A program made the position numbers and the translations under genes. A model generated the notes under the pieces. That model had not been told where the DNA came from. It saw only the letters and a list, made by a program, of their open reading frames with translations, and ran no database searches. Shown here piece by piece: positions 29,088 to 37,205 of a stretch of 64,000 bases of DNA. Every line of letters starts with the position of its first letter. Position 1 is the first letter of the stretch. This DNA is from Acinetobacter guillouiae CIP 63.46 (GTDB lineage Bacteria > Pseudomonadota > Gammaproteobacteria > Pseudomonadales > Moraxellaceae), in assembly GCF_000368145.1 (NCBI RefSeq), contig NZ_KB849283.1, positions 1,886,324 to 1,950,323 on the forward strand. Direction: 5' to 3'.

Positions 29088-29210
29088 CCTCTCCTTCCAG
29101 GAGAGGGTTAGGGAGAGGTGTCTTTCAATTCAATACAGATATTCCACAAACCATCCAACACCGCCTCAGTCTGATTTAACACATCATCATTCCAATAACG
29201 AATAACTTTA
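29088..29210 (-). pseudogene. Truncated second copy of the DUF559 gene (last 34 codons)
   Basis: This 123-bp block aligns without gaps to 28214-28336, with about eight differences by eye. It contains the left repeat and the C-terminal codons of the DUF559 protein (VLNQTEAVLDGLWNICIEL and so on, then the same stop). It breaks off at the equivalent of base 28336, where unrelated A-rich DNA begins. The rest of the gene is absent. Confidence 0.8.
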
Positions 29211-29262
29211 GTGCAAAAAAAAATTAAAAGAATTTTTCTAAGCAAATCCCACAAAAGAATTA

Positions 29263-29290
29263 AAAAAGTAGATCCTCTGATCTACTTTTT
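29263..29290. terminator. Bidirectional terminator after the alpha carbonic anhydrase
   Basis: A perfect 12-bp stem (AAAAAGTAGATC 29263-29274 with its complement 29279-29290) around CTCT. T-runs follow on both strands. It lies 8 bp past the carbonic anhydrase stop. Confidence 0.88.
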
Positions 29291-29298
29291 ACCCTGAA

Positions 29299-30018
29299 TT
29301 ACTCCAAAATCAACCGCGCGCCAATCGGTTGTATCGGACGATTATTTGGATGTCCCATTAACTCCATAAAAGACTCAATTTGCTCATTCGACGCCTGCTG
29401 AATTTCCTTAAACACCACCCATCGGACTCCTTCTGAACACGGCGGTGTTGTTAAAGACCCATTAAAACGGTAATACTCTAAGTTATTGGGTAAATAGCTG
29501 TCTGCTTTATTTTTTGAATATAGCTGATTACTTTCACCCACATTTTTAGGCAAGGAATTCCAGATATGTTTTAGTTTTTCATTCTCCAATCCATATTGAA
29601 ACATTAATGCGACAACTGCCAATTCACCTTTGTCTGAAGCGTGCACTAAATTTAATTCCATGGGATAGCTTTGACCATTAATATTGTTTTCACTTGGACT
29701 ATGTACATGAAATTGTTCCAGTAAAAAAGTCTGCCCATCTAAAACTAAACTTGCGCCTTGATTAAACTCAATCTGCATCGTATGACCAATATTTTGCACA
29801 GACTTTGCTGTAGTGTGATAATTAAATTCCAATGGTGGTAAATTCGCAGTCACCGTATCTCGAATATCAATTGGAGATTGATTTACTCCTGCACACGATT
29901 GAAATTTTTGATTCGCACTCGCCCAATCTTTGGGGTTTTGATAATCCCAATCTGATCCTGCCCAAAGTATTGTTGTAGCGAATAGACTAATTATTGTTAA
30001 ACTGAATTTAATAAACAT
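29299..30018 (-). CDS. Alpha-class carbonic anhydrase, periplasmic
   Basis: A 239-residue alpha carbonic anhydrase, interconverting CO2 and bicarbonate in the periplasm. It has a signal peptide (cleavage near LWA|GSDW). Zinc ligands His104 and His106 are in EQFHVHSPSEN and His126 in ELNLVHASD. QSPIDI (about 47) and SLTTPPCSEGVRW, with the active-site Thr, are typical. The family's disulfide pair is present (SCAG and PPCSEG). An unrelated beta-class enzyme is at 56121-56735. It is closed by the strong terminator at 29263. Confidence 0.94.
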   Translation of the reverse strand: MFIKFSLTIISLFATTILWAGSDWDYQNPKDWASANQKFQSCAGVNQSPIDIRDTVTANLPPLEFNYHTTAKSVQNIGHTMQIEFNQGASLVLDGQTFLLEQFHVHSPSENNINGQSYPMELNLVHASDKGELAVVALMFQYGLENEKLKHIWNSLPKNVGESNQLYSKNKADSYLPNNLEYYRFNGSLTTPPCSEGVRWVVFKEIQQASNEQIESFMELMGHPNNRPIQPIGARLILE

Positions 30019-30306
30019 AAAAGCCCCTTAATTATTCAAATATTTTCAGCACTGAATGCTCTATTTATAAATGCTCTAGTCATATGAAATACTGTTGTAC
30101 TCAAGAGCATGATGTGAATTTGGTAAATTTTTTATTAAGATTTTCTACCAAATCTTGTTAGATTATAAGAAATATATTCATTCAAGTTCAAGTCCTTTAT
30201 TTTTTCCTAAAACAGATGCATGCACTACTCTGTATTTTATAAAATAAGTAGTGCTGGACTAAGCTTTTCCATTGTTATTTTTTAATCAAACTCCAAATTT
30301 AAATCA

Positions 30307-30612
30307 CTATTCCTTCAGTTGATCCAAAGCTGTCCCCTGCACAGGATTTCTTTTCCAATAATAAGGTTGGAAAAATCGAATTACTAAACGCCATGGTGTC
30401 ATCCAGACAATACGCACATTGCTGTTTTTATTCTTGCTGATGCGTTCCGCCAAATAACCACATGCTTGCTCAGGTGGATTAATCACAAACATAAATAACC
30501 ATTTCATTTCATACCAGTTTTAACTTCACCTTGCTGCCAAGAAGAAATCAATAAATCCGTGGCCAACATTTCGGGACTTAATATTCCAATCAAAATATTG
30601 TTATTGAAATTA
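30307..30612 (-). pseudogene. Duplicated 3' fragment of the neighbouring SDR gene, frameshifted
   Basis: This block repeats the 3' part of the SDR gene at 31478-32332. The last 66 codons are open (MKWLFMFVINPPEQACGYL to the shared end VQGTALDQLKE) and strongly similar to the intact copy. Upstream similarity continues to about 30612 (DLLISSWQQGEV), but one T is missing from the run before AACTTCACC, about 30522, shifting the frame. The 5' two thirds are absent. It is probably a relic of a duplication whose middle now holds the gene at 30637-31383. Confidence 0.8.
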
Positions 30613-30636
30613 GTTCGTTATATTTTAAAGAATAAT

Positions 30637-31383
30637 TCAAATTGTATTGCCACAAATATCAGTTGTACCTGTTGGATAAGACTGTGTCATTTTTGTAGCA
30701 TCTGTAATTAATTCAATTGAAACCTCTTTTCCAATATTGGGGGAGTTGGGTGATATTCCATTTAAAGCAGCAGCAATCATAAAAAATGAATTAATTACAG
30801 GTAAAGTGTAATTTGATAAGTAACCTTTATTCACGCCATTCACAATAAATCCTGCTTGTTTTGAAATTGGGTTTATATAAATGCCTATGTATTGATAGTC
30901 ATTACTGTTGTTTGAAATATTTAATTCGACTAAAGAAGTATTCGCATTAGGATCGCTTATAGTAAATTTATTTACAGCACTATTTTCTGTTGATGCATTG
31001 GTATACCCAACATTACTTAAAAAGGTTGATTGACCGCCATTTTTCCCGATATGGGCTACAGGAAAAAATAATAATTGTTCTGTACTTAATAACTGATTTT
31101 TAGGAACTTTAAATTTATATTCATAAGCATAAATAGAGCTTGATGGTACAGTGATGCCGCTAGAATTGAGAGTAACATTATTATTTGTCGCTAAAAAATA
31201 TTTCAATGTAGAAGTTGAAAAAATATTAAAGCCAACTTTTTGACCTGATCTATTTGGAAAAATTAAAGAACCTGGTTCTTCAGAATTCAATGTAGCTTGA
31301 GTCACATCTAAATCATAAGTACAAGCACTCCATCCACTCATACTTAGAAATCCTGTCAGTAATCCTATTATTAACTTTTTCAT
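30637..31383 (-). CDS. Exported protein of unknown function, possibly DUF4882-like
   Basis: A 248-residue secreted protein. From the ATG at 31383 there is a signal peptide (MKKLIIGLLTGFLSMSGWSA|CTYDL). The mature part is rich in Ser, Asn, Thr and aromatic residues in a beta-sandwich-like pattern, with a disulfide candidate between CTYDL and the C-terminal DICGN. Acinetobacter genomes carry secreted families of this look; I think of DUF4882 from memory but cannot verify it. A non-ATG start 20 codons upstream is rejected because it places charged residues before the signal. It lies between the intact and broken SDR copies. Confidence 0.75.
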   Translation of the reverse strand: MKKLIIGLLTGFLSMSGWSACTYDLDVTQATLNSEEPGSLIFPNRSGQKVGFNIFSTSTLKYFLATNNNVTLNSSGITVPSSSIYAYEYKFKVPKNQLLSTEQLLFFPVAHIGKNGGQSTFLSNVGYTNASTENSAVNKFTISDPNANTSLVELNISNNSNDYQYIGIYINPISKQAGFIVNGVNKGYLSNYTLPVINSFFMIAAALNGISPNSPNIGKEVSIELITDATKMTQSYPTGTTDICGNTI

Positions 31384-31477
31384 TATTGTTTTCTCGCCAT
31401 TATCAATCTCAAATATAATATAAAAAGATGAATTCGTGTACAAAAACGGATAGAGGTAACTAAAGAATCAAAAATTC

Positions 31478-32332
31478 CTATTCCTTAAGCTGATCTAAAG
31501 CCGTCCCCTGTACCGGATTTCTTTTCCAATAATAAGGTTGGAAAAACCGAAGCAACAAACGCCATGGTGTCATCCAAACAATACGCGTATTGCTCTTTTT
31601 ATTCTTGCTGATGCGTTCTGCTAAATAACCACACACTCGCTCAGGCGGGTCAATTACAAACATAAACAACCATTTCATTTTATGCCAGTTTTTAACTTCA
31701 CCCTGCTGCCAAGAAGAAATCAATAAATCCGTGGCCACCATTCCAGGGCTGAGCGTTCCAATCAAAATATCACTATTTTTGGTTTCTTTATTTAAAGCAT
31801 GATTCAGATAAGCAACTGCTCGTTTACTGGTTGCATAAGGCGTCATCCCCGCACTCCACTCGCCACGACTGCCCCAACCTTCCATATTAAAAATTTGCCC
31901 AAAACCTTGCTGCATCATTCCTTTTAAAGCCACTTGCGAACCCAACATCGTACCAAGTACATTGGTTTTGATTACACTTTCCAAATCTGAGCTAGCAATC
32001 TCGGTAAATGCCCTTGCTGCATTACAGGTACCGGCATTGTTAATCCAAACATTGACCTGACCTAACTTTAAAACTGTTTCTTCCCATAAATTGTGTAAAT
32101 CTTCATATTGAGCCACATCGCAGGTCACCCCATAAATTCTATTCGGCACATAGCGTTGCGCAAAGTCTGCAACAACTTGATTTAACTGCTCTACATTTCG
32201 TGCTGAAATCATTACAGACCAACCTAACTTTAAAAAAGCTTCTGCCAAAGCAAAACCAATTCCACGCGTACCTCCTGTAATCACGACAGACAAAGCTTGA
32301 TCAGAATTTGATGTGTTCAAAATATTCCCCAT
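31478..32332 (-). CDS. SDR-family oxidoreductase
   Basis: A 284-residue classical short-chain dehydrogenase. TGGTRGIGFA at about residues 19-28 binds the nucleotide, SARNVEQL favours NADP(H), NNAGT is at about 96, and catalytic YATSK at about 163. The C-terminal 70 residues (RVCGYLAERISKNKKSN and PWRLLLRFFQPYYWKRN) are basic and aromatic, suggesting membrane association. That C-terminal part is duplicated as a fragment at 30307-30612. The substrate is unknown. Confidence 0.9.
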   Translation of the reverse strand: MGNILNTSNSDQALSVVITGGTRGIGFALAEAFLKLGWSVMISARNVEQLNQVVADFAQRYVPNRIYGVTCDVAQYEDLHNLWEETVLKLGQVNVWINNAGTCNAARAFTEIASSDLESVIKTNVLGTMLGSQVALKGMMQQGFGQIFNMEGWGSRGEWSAGMTPYATSKRAVAYLNHALNKETKNSDILIGTLSPGMVATDLLISSWQQGEVKNWHKMKWLFMFVIDPPERVCGYLAERISKNKKSNTRIVWMTPWRLLLRFFQPYYWKRNPVQGTALDQLKE

Positions 32333-32475
32333 TGTGGTGATGAATCAGTATGGACAGCAAACTGGCACGTGATAAAACCCACGACTATATCTCCAATTTA
32401 GGACATTGGGCATCAAAAAATCAATTTTTAAGATAGAATCTCCCGCATTCAAAATTATTGAATGATTCATATTCT

Positions 32476-33084
32476 ATGAAAAACAAAATTTTATTATGCA
32501 TCATCCTTATTTTTCTCCTTGGCTGTCATGAGAAACCCAGTACATCAACTGAAAGTGAGCCAACCAAACAAGAAACGCCTCAACATGTTCAAACCAAAGC
32601 AGAACCTATTGTGATTCCTGCTCAGCCAGAGCCAGACCACCTCGTCAATAATCCAACACAGCTCCCTCAAGGTTATTTAGTCGATACGACATATCTTAAA
32701 AAGCCATTGCCCATCGATTTTGATGGAGATGGAAAACTAGATGCTTTCCAAGTCTTAAAGAATCCCAATAAAAAAGGCATGAAATATCTGTTTGAATTCC
32801 GTATTTCGGACAGTGATAAAGTTTATTACTATCAAAATAATGAAGAAGATGATGATTTAGATATTTTTGCTAAGTTCGAAGTCGCACCTAAAACAAATAT
32901 TTATGTTGATGAAGAATATCGCTTTGGAGAAAATGGCGATATTATTGCTAACGAACAGATTGATCCTAAACATTATTTAAAGTTTAACGGTGATGGTGTT
33001 TCAGTCAATGTCCTCGAAGAAACCTGTGCTGCATCTGCCTTTTTCTTAACAGATGACAAAATTAAACGGATTTATCTTTGTTAA
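32476..33084 (+). CDS. Lipoprotein with a calcium-loop-like motif, function unknown
   Basis: A 202-residue predicted lipoprotein from ATG 32476: signal peptide ending in FLLGC (Cys16), a Thr/Pro/Glu-rich linker to about residue 60, then a compact domain that opens with DFDGDGKLDAF, a DxDxDGxxD loop as in EF-hand, dockerin and FG-GAP repeats. An acidic NNEEDDDLDIFAKFE stretch follows. Two late cysteines (EETCAASA and the final YLC) could pair. A TTG six codons upstream is not used because it precedes the signal. No family is recognised. It is convergent with the next gene (2-bp gap). Confidence 0.78.
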   Translation: MKNKILLCIILIFLLGCHEKPSTSTESEPTKQETPQHVQTKAEPIVIPAQPEPDHLVNNPTQLPQGYLVDTTYLKKPLPIDFDGDGKLDAFQVLKNPNKKGMKYLFEFRISDSDKVYYYQNNEEDDDLDIFAKFEVAPKTNIYVDEEYRFGENGDIIANEQIDPKHYLKFNGDGVSVNVLEETCAASAFFLTDDKIKRIYLC

Positions 33085-33086
33085 AT

Positions 33087-33716
33087 CTATTTTTCATCCG
33101 CAAAAATTGCATTTGCACCAATGACTTTAGAAATCTTCACTTGGTCTTGCTTTAATAAAGCATAGATTTTCGCTTTAAGTGTTTCACTGGTAAAAGTCCC
33201 GTTTAAATTCAGCAAAATGGGTTCATCACTCAATGAACCTTTGCCGTGATACTCTTGATTAATATCGTTGGTGGTTGCCTGATTGACCACCACAAAATGC
33301 CCCTCAATACCAGCCGCTTGACCACAAGCTAAACTCTGTGGCGACCAATCCCCTACTCTGATCTCAGGTTTTAAAGCATAGCCTTTGCTAGCTAATATTT
33401 TCTTCTGCTGTGTTGTTGCCATGGGAAAACTCAGTGTCTTTTGCTGACCTTTCCAGTTTACCGTTAATTGACTGGATAAACATGATGCTCGAAAAGAACC
33501 CGCACTACCTAACTCTGTATCCTCATTAGAATCATCACATTGTGAAATAACTTGAAAAGTTGCTTCTCCACACTGCAACAGTTTAGATTTATAGATTTTA
33601 TATTGATTGGACTGAGCACTCACTGCTTCAGTAAAAAGACAGAAACCAAAGAACGCCATCAAATACACTAAAAAATTGGAATATGTTTTAGACACCATCA
33701 TTTTTATACACTTCAT
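33087..33716 (-). CDS. Exported protein of unknown function
   Basis: A 209-residue protein with a hydrophobic segment at about 14-30 and cleavage near VSA|QSNQ, so it is periplasmic or secreted. The mature part has five cysteines (LQCGEA, SQCDD, ASCLSSQ, LACGQA) and a predicted beta-rich fold. No known domain is seen. ATG 33716 is used; ATGs at 33701 and 33698 would keep the signal peptide. It is convergent with the lipoprotein at 32476. Confidence 0.72.
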   Translation of the reverse strand: MKCIKMMVSKTYSNFLVYLMAFFGFCLFTEAVSAQSNQYKIYKSKLLQCGEATFQVISQCDDSNEDTELGSAGSFRASCLSSQLTVNWKGQQKTLSFPMATTQQKKILASKGYALKPEIRVGDWSPQSLACGQAAGIEGHFVVVNQATTNDINQEYHGKGSLSDEPILLNLNGTFTSETLKAKIYALLKQDQVKISKVIGANAIFADEK

Positions 33717-33934
33717 TGATCGTTTAATCGCAAATTGATTTTATATTAAACATTTATTTACAACTCATTAAATCATACACTAATACACCAACCATTTGAA
33801 ATTTATAATGATATAAGTTAAATAGCCCTAAGATACAGCTTAAACCAGAAGATGAATACAGTAGCATGACAACAAAAGCTTGATAAAAATACATATTTTT
33901 AAAATAATGTTAATTCAATCACAAAATAATCGAT

Positions 33935-34426
33935 ATGATGATGAAAAATATAATAATATTCAGCAGTGGTGTTTTATCACTATTTTTAGCTTCACATAAT
34001 TATGCCGCGGCTCCGCAAGTCCCTGAGGAAACGGCAACACAAATTTTTAAAAGCGCAAAGTTTCAAAAAACCAATCTTGGCTGGGAAAGCCGCTGTAGCC
34101 TTGGCAATATCTCCTATTATGGTGATCTCAATAAAGATGGTCGTCCTGATGCCGTTGTAGTCGATGGTGGTGTCGGTTGCTACGCAAACACAGGAATTGG
34201 ATTTTATATTGTTACCCAACAGACCAATAAACAATGGGTGAGAATATTTAACAGTCATGGGACGCCTGAATTTCTATCTACTTTAGGAAAACATGGTTGG
34301 CCAGATATTGCCATCAATGACTCAACTAAATGCTTTGCTGTGTATAGATGGAACGGTCAAAAATTTCAAAGAAACCGTTTCGAATACAAAAATCAAGTTT
34401 GCAGTCTGGGTGTTTCCAAAAATTGA
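33935..34426 (+). CDS. Exported protein with an FG-GAP/EF-like loop, function unknown
   Basis: A 163-residue protein with a signal peptide (cleavage near YAA|APQVP). The mature region contains YYGDLNKDGRPDAVVVDGG, a D-x-N-x-D-G loop as in calcium-binding FG-GAP/VCBS repeats, and cysteine pairs (SRCSL, GGCYAN, TKCFAV, QVCSLG). The loop resembles DFDGDGKLDAF of the lipoprotein at 32476-33084, so the two may belong to one broad group of small exported proteins. The first of three adjacent ATGs is taken; the RBS is poor. Confidence 0.75.
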   Translation: MMMKNIIIFSSGVLSLFLASHNYAAAPQVPEETATQIFKSAKFQKTNLGWESRCSLGNISYYGDLNKDGRPDAVVVDGGVGCYANTGIGFYIVTQQTNKQWVRIFNSHGTPEFLSTLGKHGWPDIAINDSTKCFAVYRWNGQKFQRNRFEYKNQVCSLGVSKN

Positions 34427-34745
34427 TCTCTAAGTTATTTTTTAATTTTAGTTAAAACATTTTATCGGTTTATTTTTAGATTAAAATTTGACTGCATGAG
34501 TTTAAGGTGAAACACAACAAATAAAAATCAATAATTATCAGTACCTTAAAAATAAGCCAGAATATCTTATTGCATCAAGTTAGTGCATAAATTCCAATAT
34601 AGTGCATGCTTTTGCTTTATATCGAGTCTTAATAATATTTTGAAATTGTTGATCTATTTTTTCATACAGCCAAACGCTTCACGGATTCAAATCGTTGGTT
34701 ATACTTGAACCAATTTGTGACAAATAGCACCAAAAAGAATCGTAT
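34427..34745. other. Upstream region of the ammonium transporter
   Basis: 319 bp without a gene. TGCA boxes recur at 34571, 34584 and 34603. The dyad TGCATCAAGTTAGTGCA (34571-34587) resembles the NtrC-binding consensus TGCAC-N7-GTGCA, and TAGTGCAT occurs twice 19 bp apart. A convincing sigma-54 -24/-12 pair was not found. A sigma-70-like -10 TATACT is at 34700-34705. NtrC control of amt genes is widespread; the assignment here is inference. Confidence 0.4.
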
Positions 34746-35933
34746 ATGCAAAACGTTGATCTACTCTTTCTCTTGCTTGGCGCAGTGCTTGTACTCGCTA
34801 TGCATGCTGGCTTTGCTTTTTTAGAGCTGGGAACAGTTCGCCATAAAAATCAAGTCAATGCACTCAGTAAAATCATTACTGATTTTTCAATCTCAGCAAT
34901 CGCCTACTTCTTTGTTGGCTATTATATTGCCTATGGACAACACTTTTTCCATACAGGCGCTACGCTTTCAACTGAGCATGGCTACAATTTGATGCGTTGT
35001 TTTTTCCTTTTGACCTTTGCTGCAGCAATTCCCGCTATTGTTTCTGGCGGCATTGCAGAACGTGCCAAAATGCGTTCTCAAGCCATTGCAACTCTATTTA
35101 TAGTAGCGCTGGTTTATCCTTTTTTTGAAGGGATCGCGTGGAATGGTAATCTCGGCCTGCAAAAGTGGTTAGCGGATACATTTGGTGCAAGCTTCCATGA
35201 TTTTGCTGGCTCTGTTGTTGTCCATGCGATGGGTGGCTGGATTGCGCTTGCAGCAGTGTTACTACTCGGTGCACGTCATGGGCGCTATAAAAAAGATGGT
35301 CGCGTTAGTGCGCATCCACCCTCTTCTATTCCTTTCTTAGCGCTCGGTTCTTGGATCTTAATTGTTGGCTGGTTTGGCTTTAATGTCATGAGTGCTCAAC
35401 GCTTAGATGCAATCTCAGGTTTAGTTGCAATGAACTCACTCATGGCAATGGTAGGCGGCACGCTTTCTGCAAATTTCTTTGGAAAAGAAGATCCTGGCTT
35501 TTTACATAATGGCCCCTTAGCAGGCTTAGTGGCAATCTGTGCAGGTTCTGATGTTGTTCACCCAATTGGCGCTTTATTTATTGGTATCTGTGCAGGTTTC
35601 CTGTTTGTTAAACTGTTCACATACACACAAAATAAACTCAAGATTGATGATGTACTTGGGGTTTGGCCATTACATGGCGTTTGTGGTGCATTTGGTGGTA
35701 TTGCTGTGGGCATATTTGGTCAGCAATGGTTGGGGGGAATCGGCGGAGTATCCTTGATGTCTCAGCTTATTGGTACCTCACTTGCCATTTTACTGGCTTT
35801 AGCAGGTGGGTTTGCCGTATACGGCATACTTAAAGCCACTATGGGTATTCGTTTAACACAAGAAGAAGAGTTTCGTGGTGCGGATTTATCCATTCATAAA
35901 ATTTCTGCAAATTCTGAAGATGCAATGTTTTAA
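34746..35933 (+). CDS. amt: Ammonium transporter (Amt/Mep/Rh family)
   Basis: A 395-residue channel for ammonium/ammonia with the usual eleven membrane helices. It carries the first twin-His site in VVHAMGGW (about residue 158) and the second His in PLHGVCGAFGG (about 305). IPAIVSGGIAERAKMRS is the family signature in helix 3, and the gating aromatic FF precedes it. Unlike E. coli AmtB it starts directly with helix 1 and has no cleavable signal. No glnK (PII) gene follows, which is unusual because amt and glnK are normally paired. It is closed by a terminator at 35983. Confidence 0.93.
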   Translation: MQNVDLLFLLLGAVLVLAMHAGFAFLELGTVRHKNQVNALSKIITDFSISAIAYFFVGYYIAYGQHFFHTGATLSTEHGYNLMRCFFLLTFAAAIPAIVSGGIAERAKMRSQAIATLFIVALVYPFFEGIAWNGNLGLQKWLADTFGASFHDFAGSVVVHAMGGWIALAAVLLLGARHGRYKKDGRVSAHPPSSIPFLALGSWILIVGWFGFNVMSAQRLDAISGLVAMNSLMAMVGGTLSANFFGKEDPGFLHNGPLAGLVAICAGSDVVHPIGALFIGICAGFLFVKLFTYTQNKLKIDDVLGVWPLHGVCGAFGGIAVGIFGQQWLGGIGGVSLMSQLIGTSLAILLALAGGFAVYGILKATMGIRLTQEEEFRGADLSIHKISANSEDAMF

Positions 35934-35982
35934 TCGTTTCTAATACCATGTTTTAATTTTATACATTTTTACGCTATAAAAG

Positions 35983-36005
35983 AGCGGCTTTTCAGCCGCT
36001 TTTTT
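35983..36005 (+). terminator. Intrinsic terminator of amt
   Basis: AGCGGCT (35983-35989) pairs perfectly with AGCCGCT (35994-36000) around TTTC, followed by a T run. It lies 50 bp past the amt stop. Confidence 0.9.
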
Positions 36006-36163
36006 ATTGTATCTAAATGACAATAAAATAATTTTCGCAATACAATTTTAAAATATAATAGTTAGCCCTTAAAATAAACATTCAAAACACTGATCTTGAA
36101 ATAATCATAGATATTTTAATTTTTATATTGCCACTCAATAATAAGACTGCTCATTATTTAATA

Positions 36164-36180
36164 ATTAAGTCTAATTTAAG
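36164..36180 (+). promoter_or_regulatory. PmrA-box-like direct repeat before the PAP2 gene
   Basis: ATTAAG-TCTAA-TTTAAG matches the PmrA-box layout (two TTAA-centred hexamers 5 nt apart). Ten nt later comes TCTAAT, a -10-like hexamer, then the gene start 55 nt after the box. The arrangement copies that of pmrC at 41798-41814. AT-rich DNA makes chance matches possible. Confidence 0.45.
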
Positions 36181-36235
36181 TTTATTTTTTTCTAATAAGC
36201 GCAGATTAAAATGATTAAATTGAGTGACTCATCTC

Positions 36236-36910
36236 ATGCCGTATTCCGACTCACATAAATTTTTTATAAAAAATAGTTTATTGCTAGGAATACTATTTTT
36301 AATACTGTTTCTGGTCTTTCCTGTTGGTGGTGCAATCGATATGTATTTTATCCAACCGTGGATAGATAGTACTGGTCATTTCCCACTCAAAGACAATTGG
36401 TTTCTCATTGAAATTAATCATAAGCTGCTTAAACATATCGTCATTGCCTTTTATATTGCGGTATTCATTTCATGGATTGCTTCTTTTAAAGTTGCGAAAT
36501 TAAAAGCGTATCAATGGCAATTGAGCTATTTATTTATTGTTAGTGTTTTATCCACTGCACTGATTGGCATTTTAAAATCCCACTCAGCCCATGCCTGCCC
36601 TTGGTCTATGACTGAGCAAACTGCTCTAGGCTATGTTTGGGATTTTTCTGCAAGCAATGGACGTTGCTTTCCTGGTGGCCATGCCAGCACAGGTTTTTCA
36701 CTGCTTACAGGTTTTTTTGTATTTAGACGATCAAATTCTAAAGTTGCTTATTTTTTCTTAGTCTTAGGCCTAGCACTTGGTTTGATTACAGGTTGGGGGC
36801 AAATCATGCGTGGTGCACATTTTCTTAGCCATAACCTTTGGACAGGCTGGATTATTTTTACATTTAATGTAATTGTGTATCGTATCTTTTATAAAAAATT
36901 TAGCAGATAA
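36236..36910 (+). CDS. PAP2-family phosphatase, possibly acting on lipid A or envelope lipids
   Basis: A 224-residue membrane phosphatase with about six helices. KSHSAHACPWSM holds the KX6-type basic site in diverged form, CFPGGHASTGFSL is the PSGH motif (PGGH variant), and MRGAHFLSHNLWTGW has the final catalytic His. The HACPW and SHNLW pattern is that of the subgroup near lipid-A phosphoethanolamine transferases rather than of PgpB. It lies upstream of a Kdo-kinase-like gene and convergent to pmrCAB. I use ATG 36236; GTG 36224 is possible. A role in removing lipid A or undecaprenyl phosphates is inference. Confidence 0.85.
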   Translation: MPYSDSHKFFIKNSLLLGILFLILFLVFPVGGAIDMYFIQPWIDSTGHFPLKDNWFLIEINHKLLKHIVIAFYIAVFISWIASFKVAKLKAYQWQLSYLFIVSVLSTALIGILKSHSAHACPWSMTEQTALGYVWDFSASNGRCFPGGHASTGFSLLTGFFVFRRSNSKVAYFFLVLGLALGLITGWGQIMRGAHFLSHNLWTGWIIFTFNVIVYRIFYKKFSR

Positions 36911-37125
36911 CGATCCTAAACTCTAAACGATATATTGCACAACATTATTTTATTATAAATGCATCTCTAAAAATACATCAGATATTTAAAAACGAATTAC
37001 TCATTATTCTCACTTATTTGATCGCTTATCTCTTTTCATTCCAATCTAAAAGCTAAATGAAGTGATGCATAGCTATATTTATCACTCAAAGAATTACATT
37101 TTTTTCATAATTTAAATATTAAATT

Positions 37126-37142
37126 ATTAAATCAATCTTAAT
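37126..37142 (+). promoter_or_regulatory. PmrA-box-like direct repeat before the kinase-like gene
   Basis: ATTAAA-TCAAT-CTTAAT fits the two-hexamer, 5-nt-spacer PmrA box; the second half is a full consensus CTTAAT. Ten nt later is TATTAT (37153-37158), a good -10. The gene start is 63 nt after the box. The spacing matches the other two candidates in this window. Confidence 0.45.
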
Positions 37143-37205
37143 TTTTACAAATTATTATATTTTGTTTATACTTGAGCTAATTTAGTAATCTTATACGTGC
37201 AAAAT

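Noticed and set aside
28136-29100. CRISPR array, because of repeated GC-rich units separated by AT-rich DNA
   Set aside because: Repeats vary, are in both orientations, spacers are similar to each other rather than unique, unit length is 130 bp, and no cas genes exist nearby.
37085-37131. Additional PmrA boxes in the TTAA-rich run before the kinase-like gene
   Set aside because: The other TTAA words (for example TTTAAATATTAAATTATTAA) are 7 bp apart, not 11, so they do not fit the two-hexamer box.
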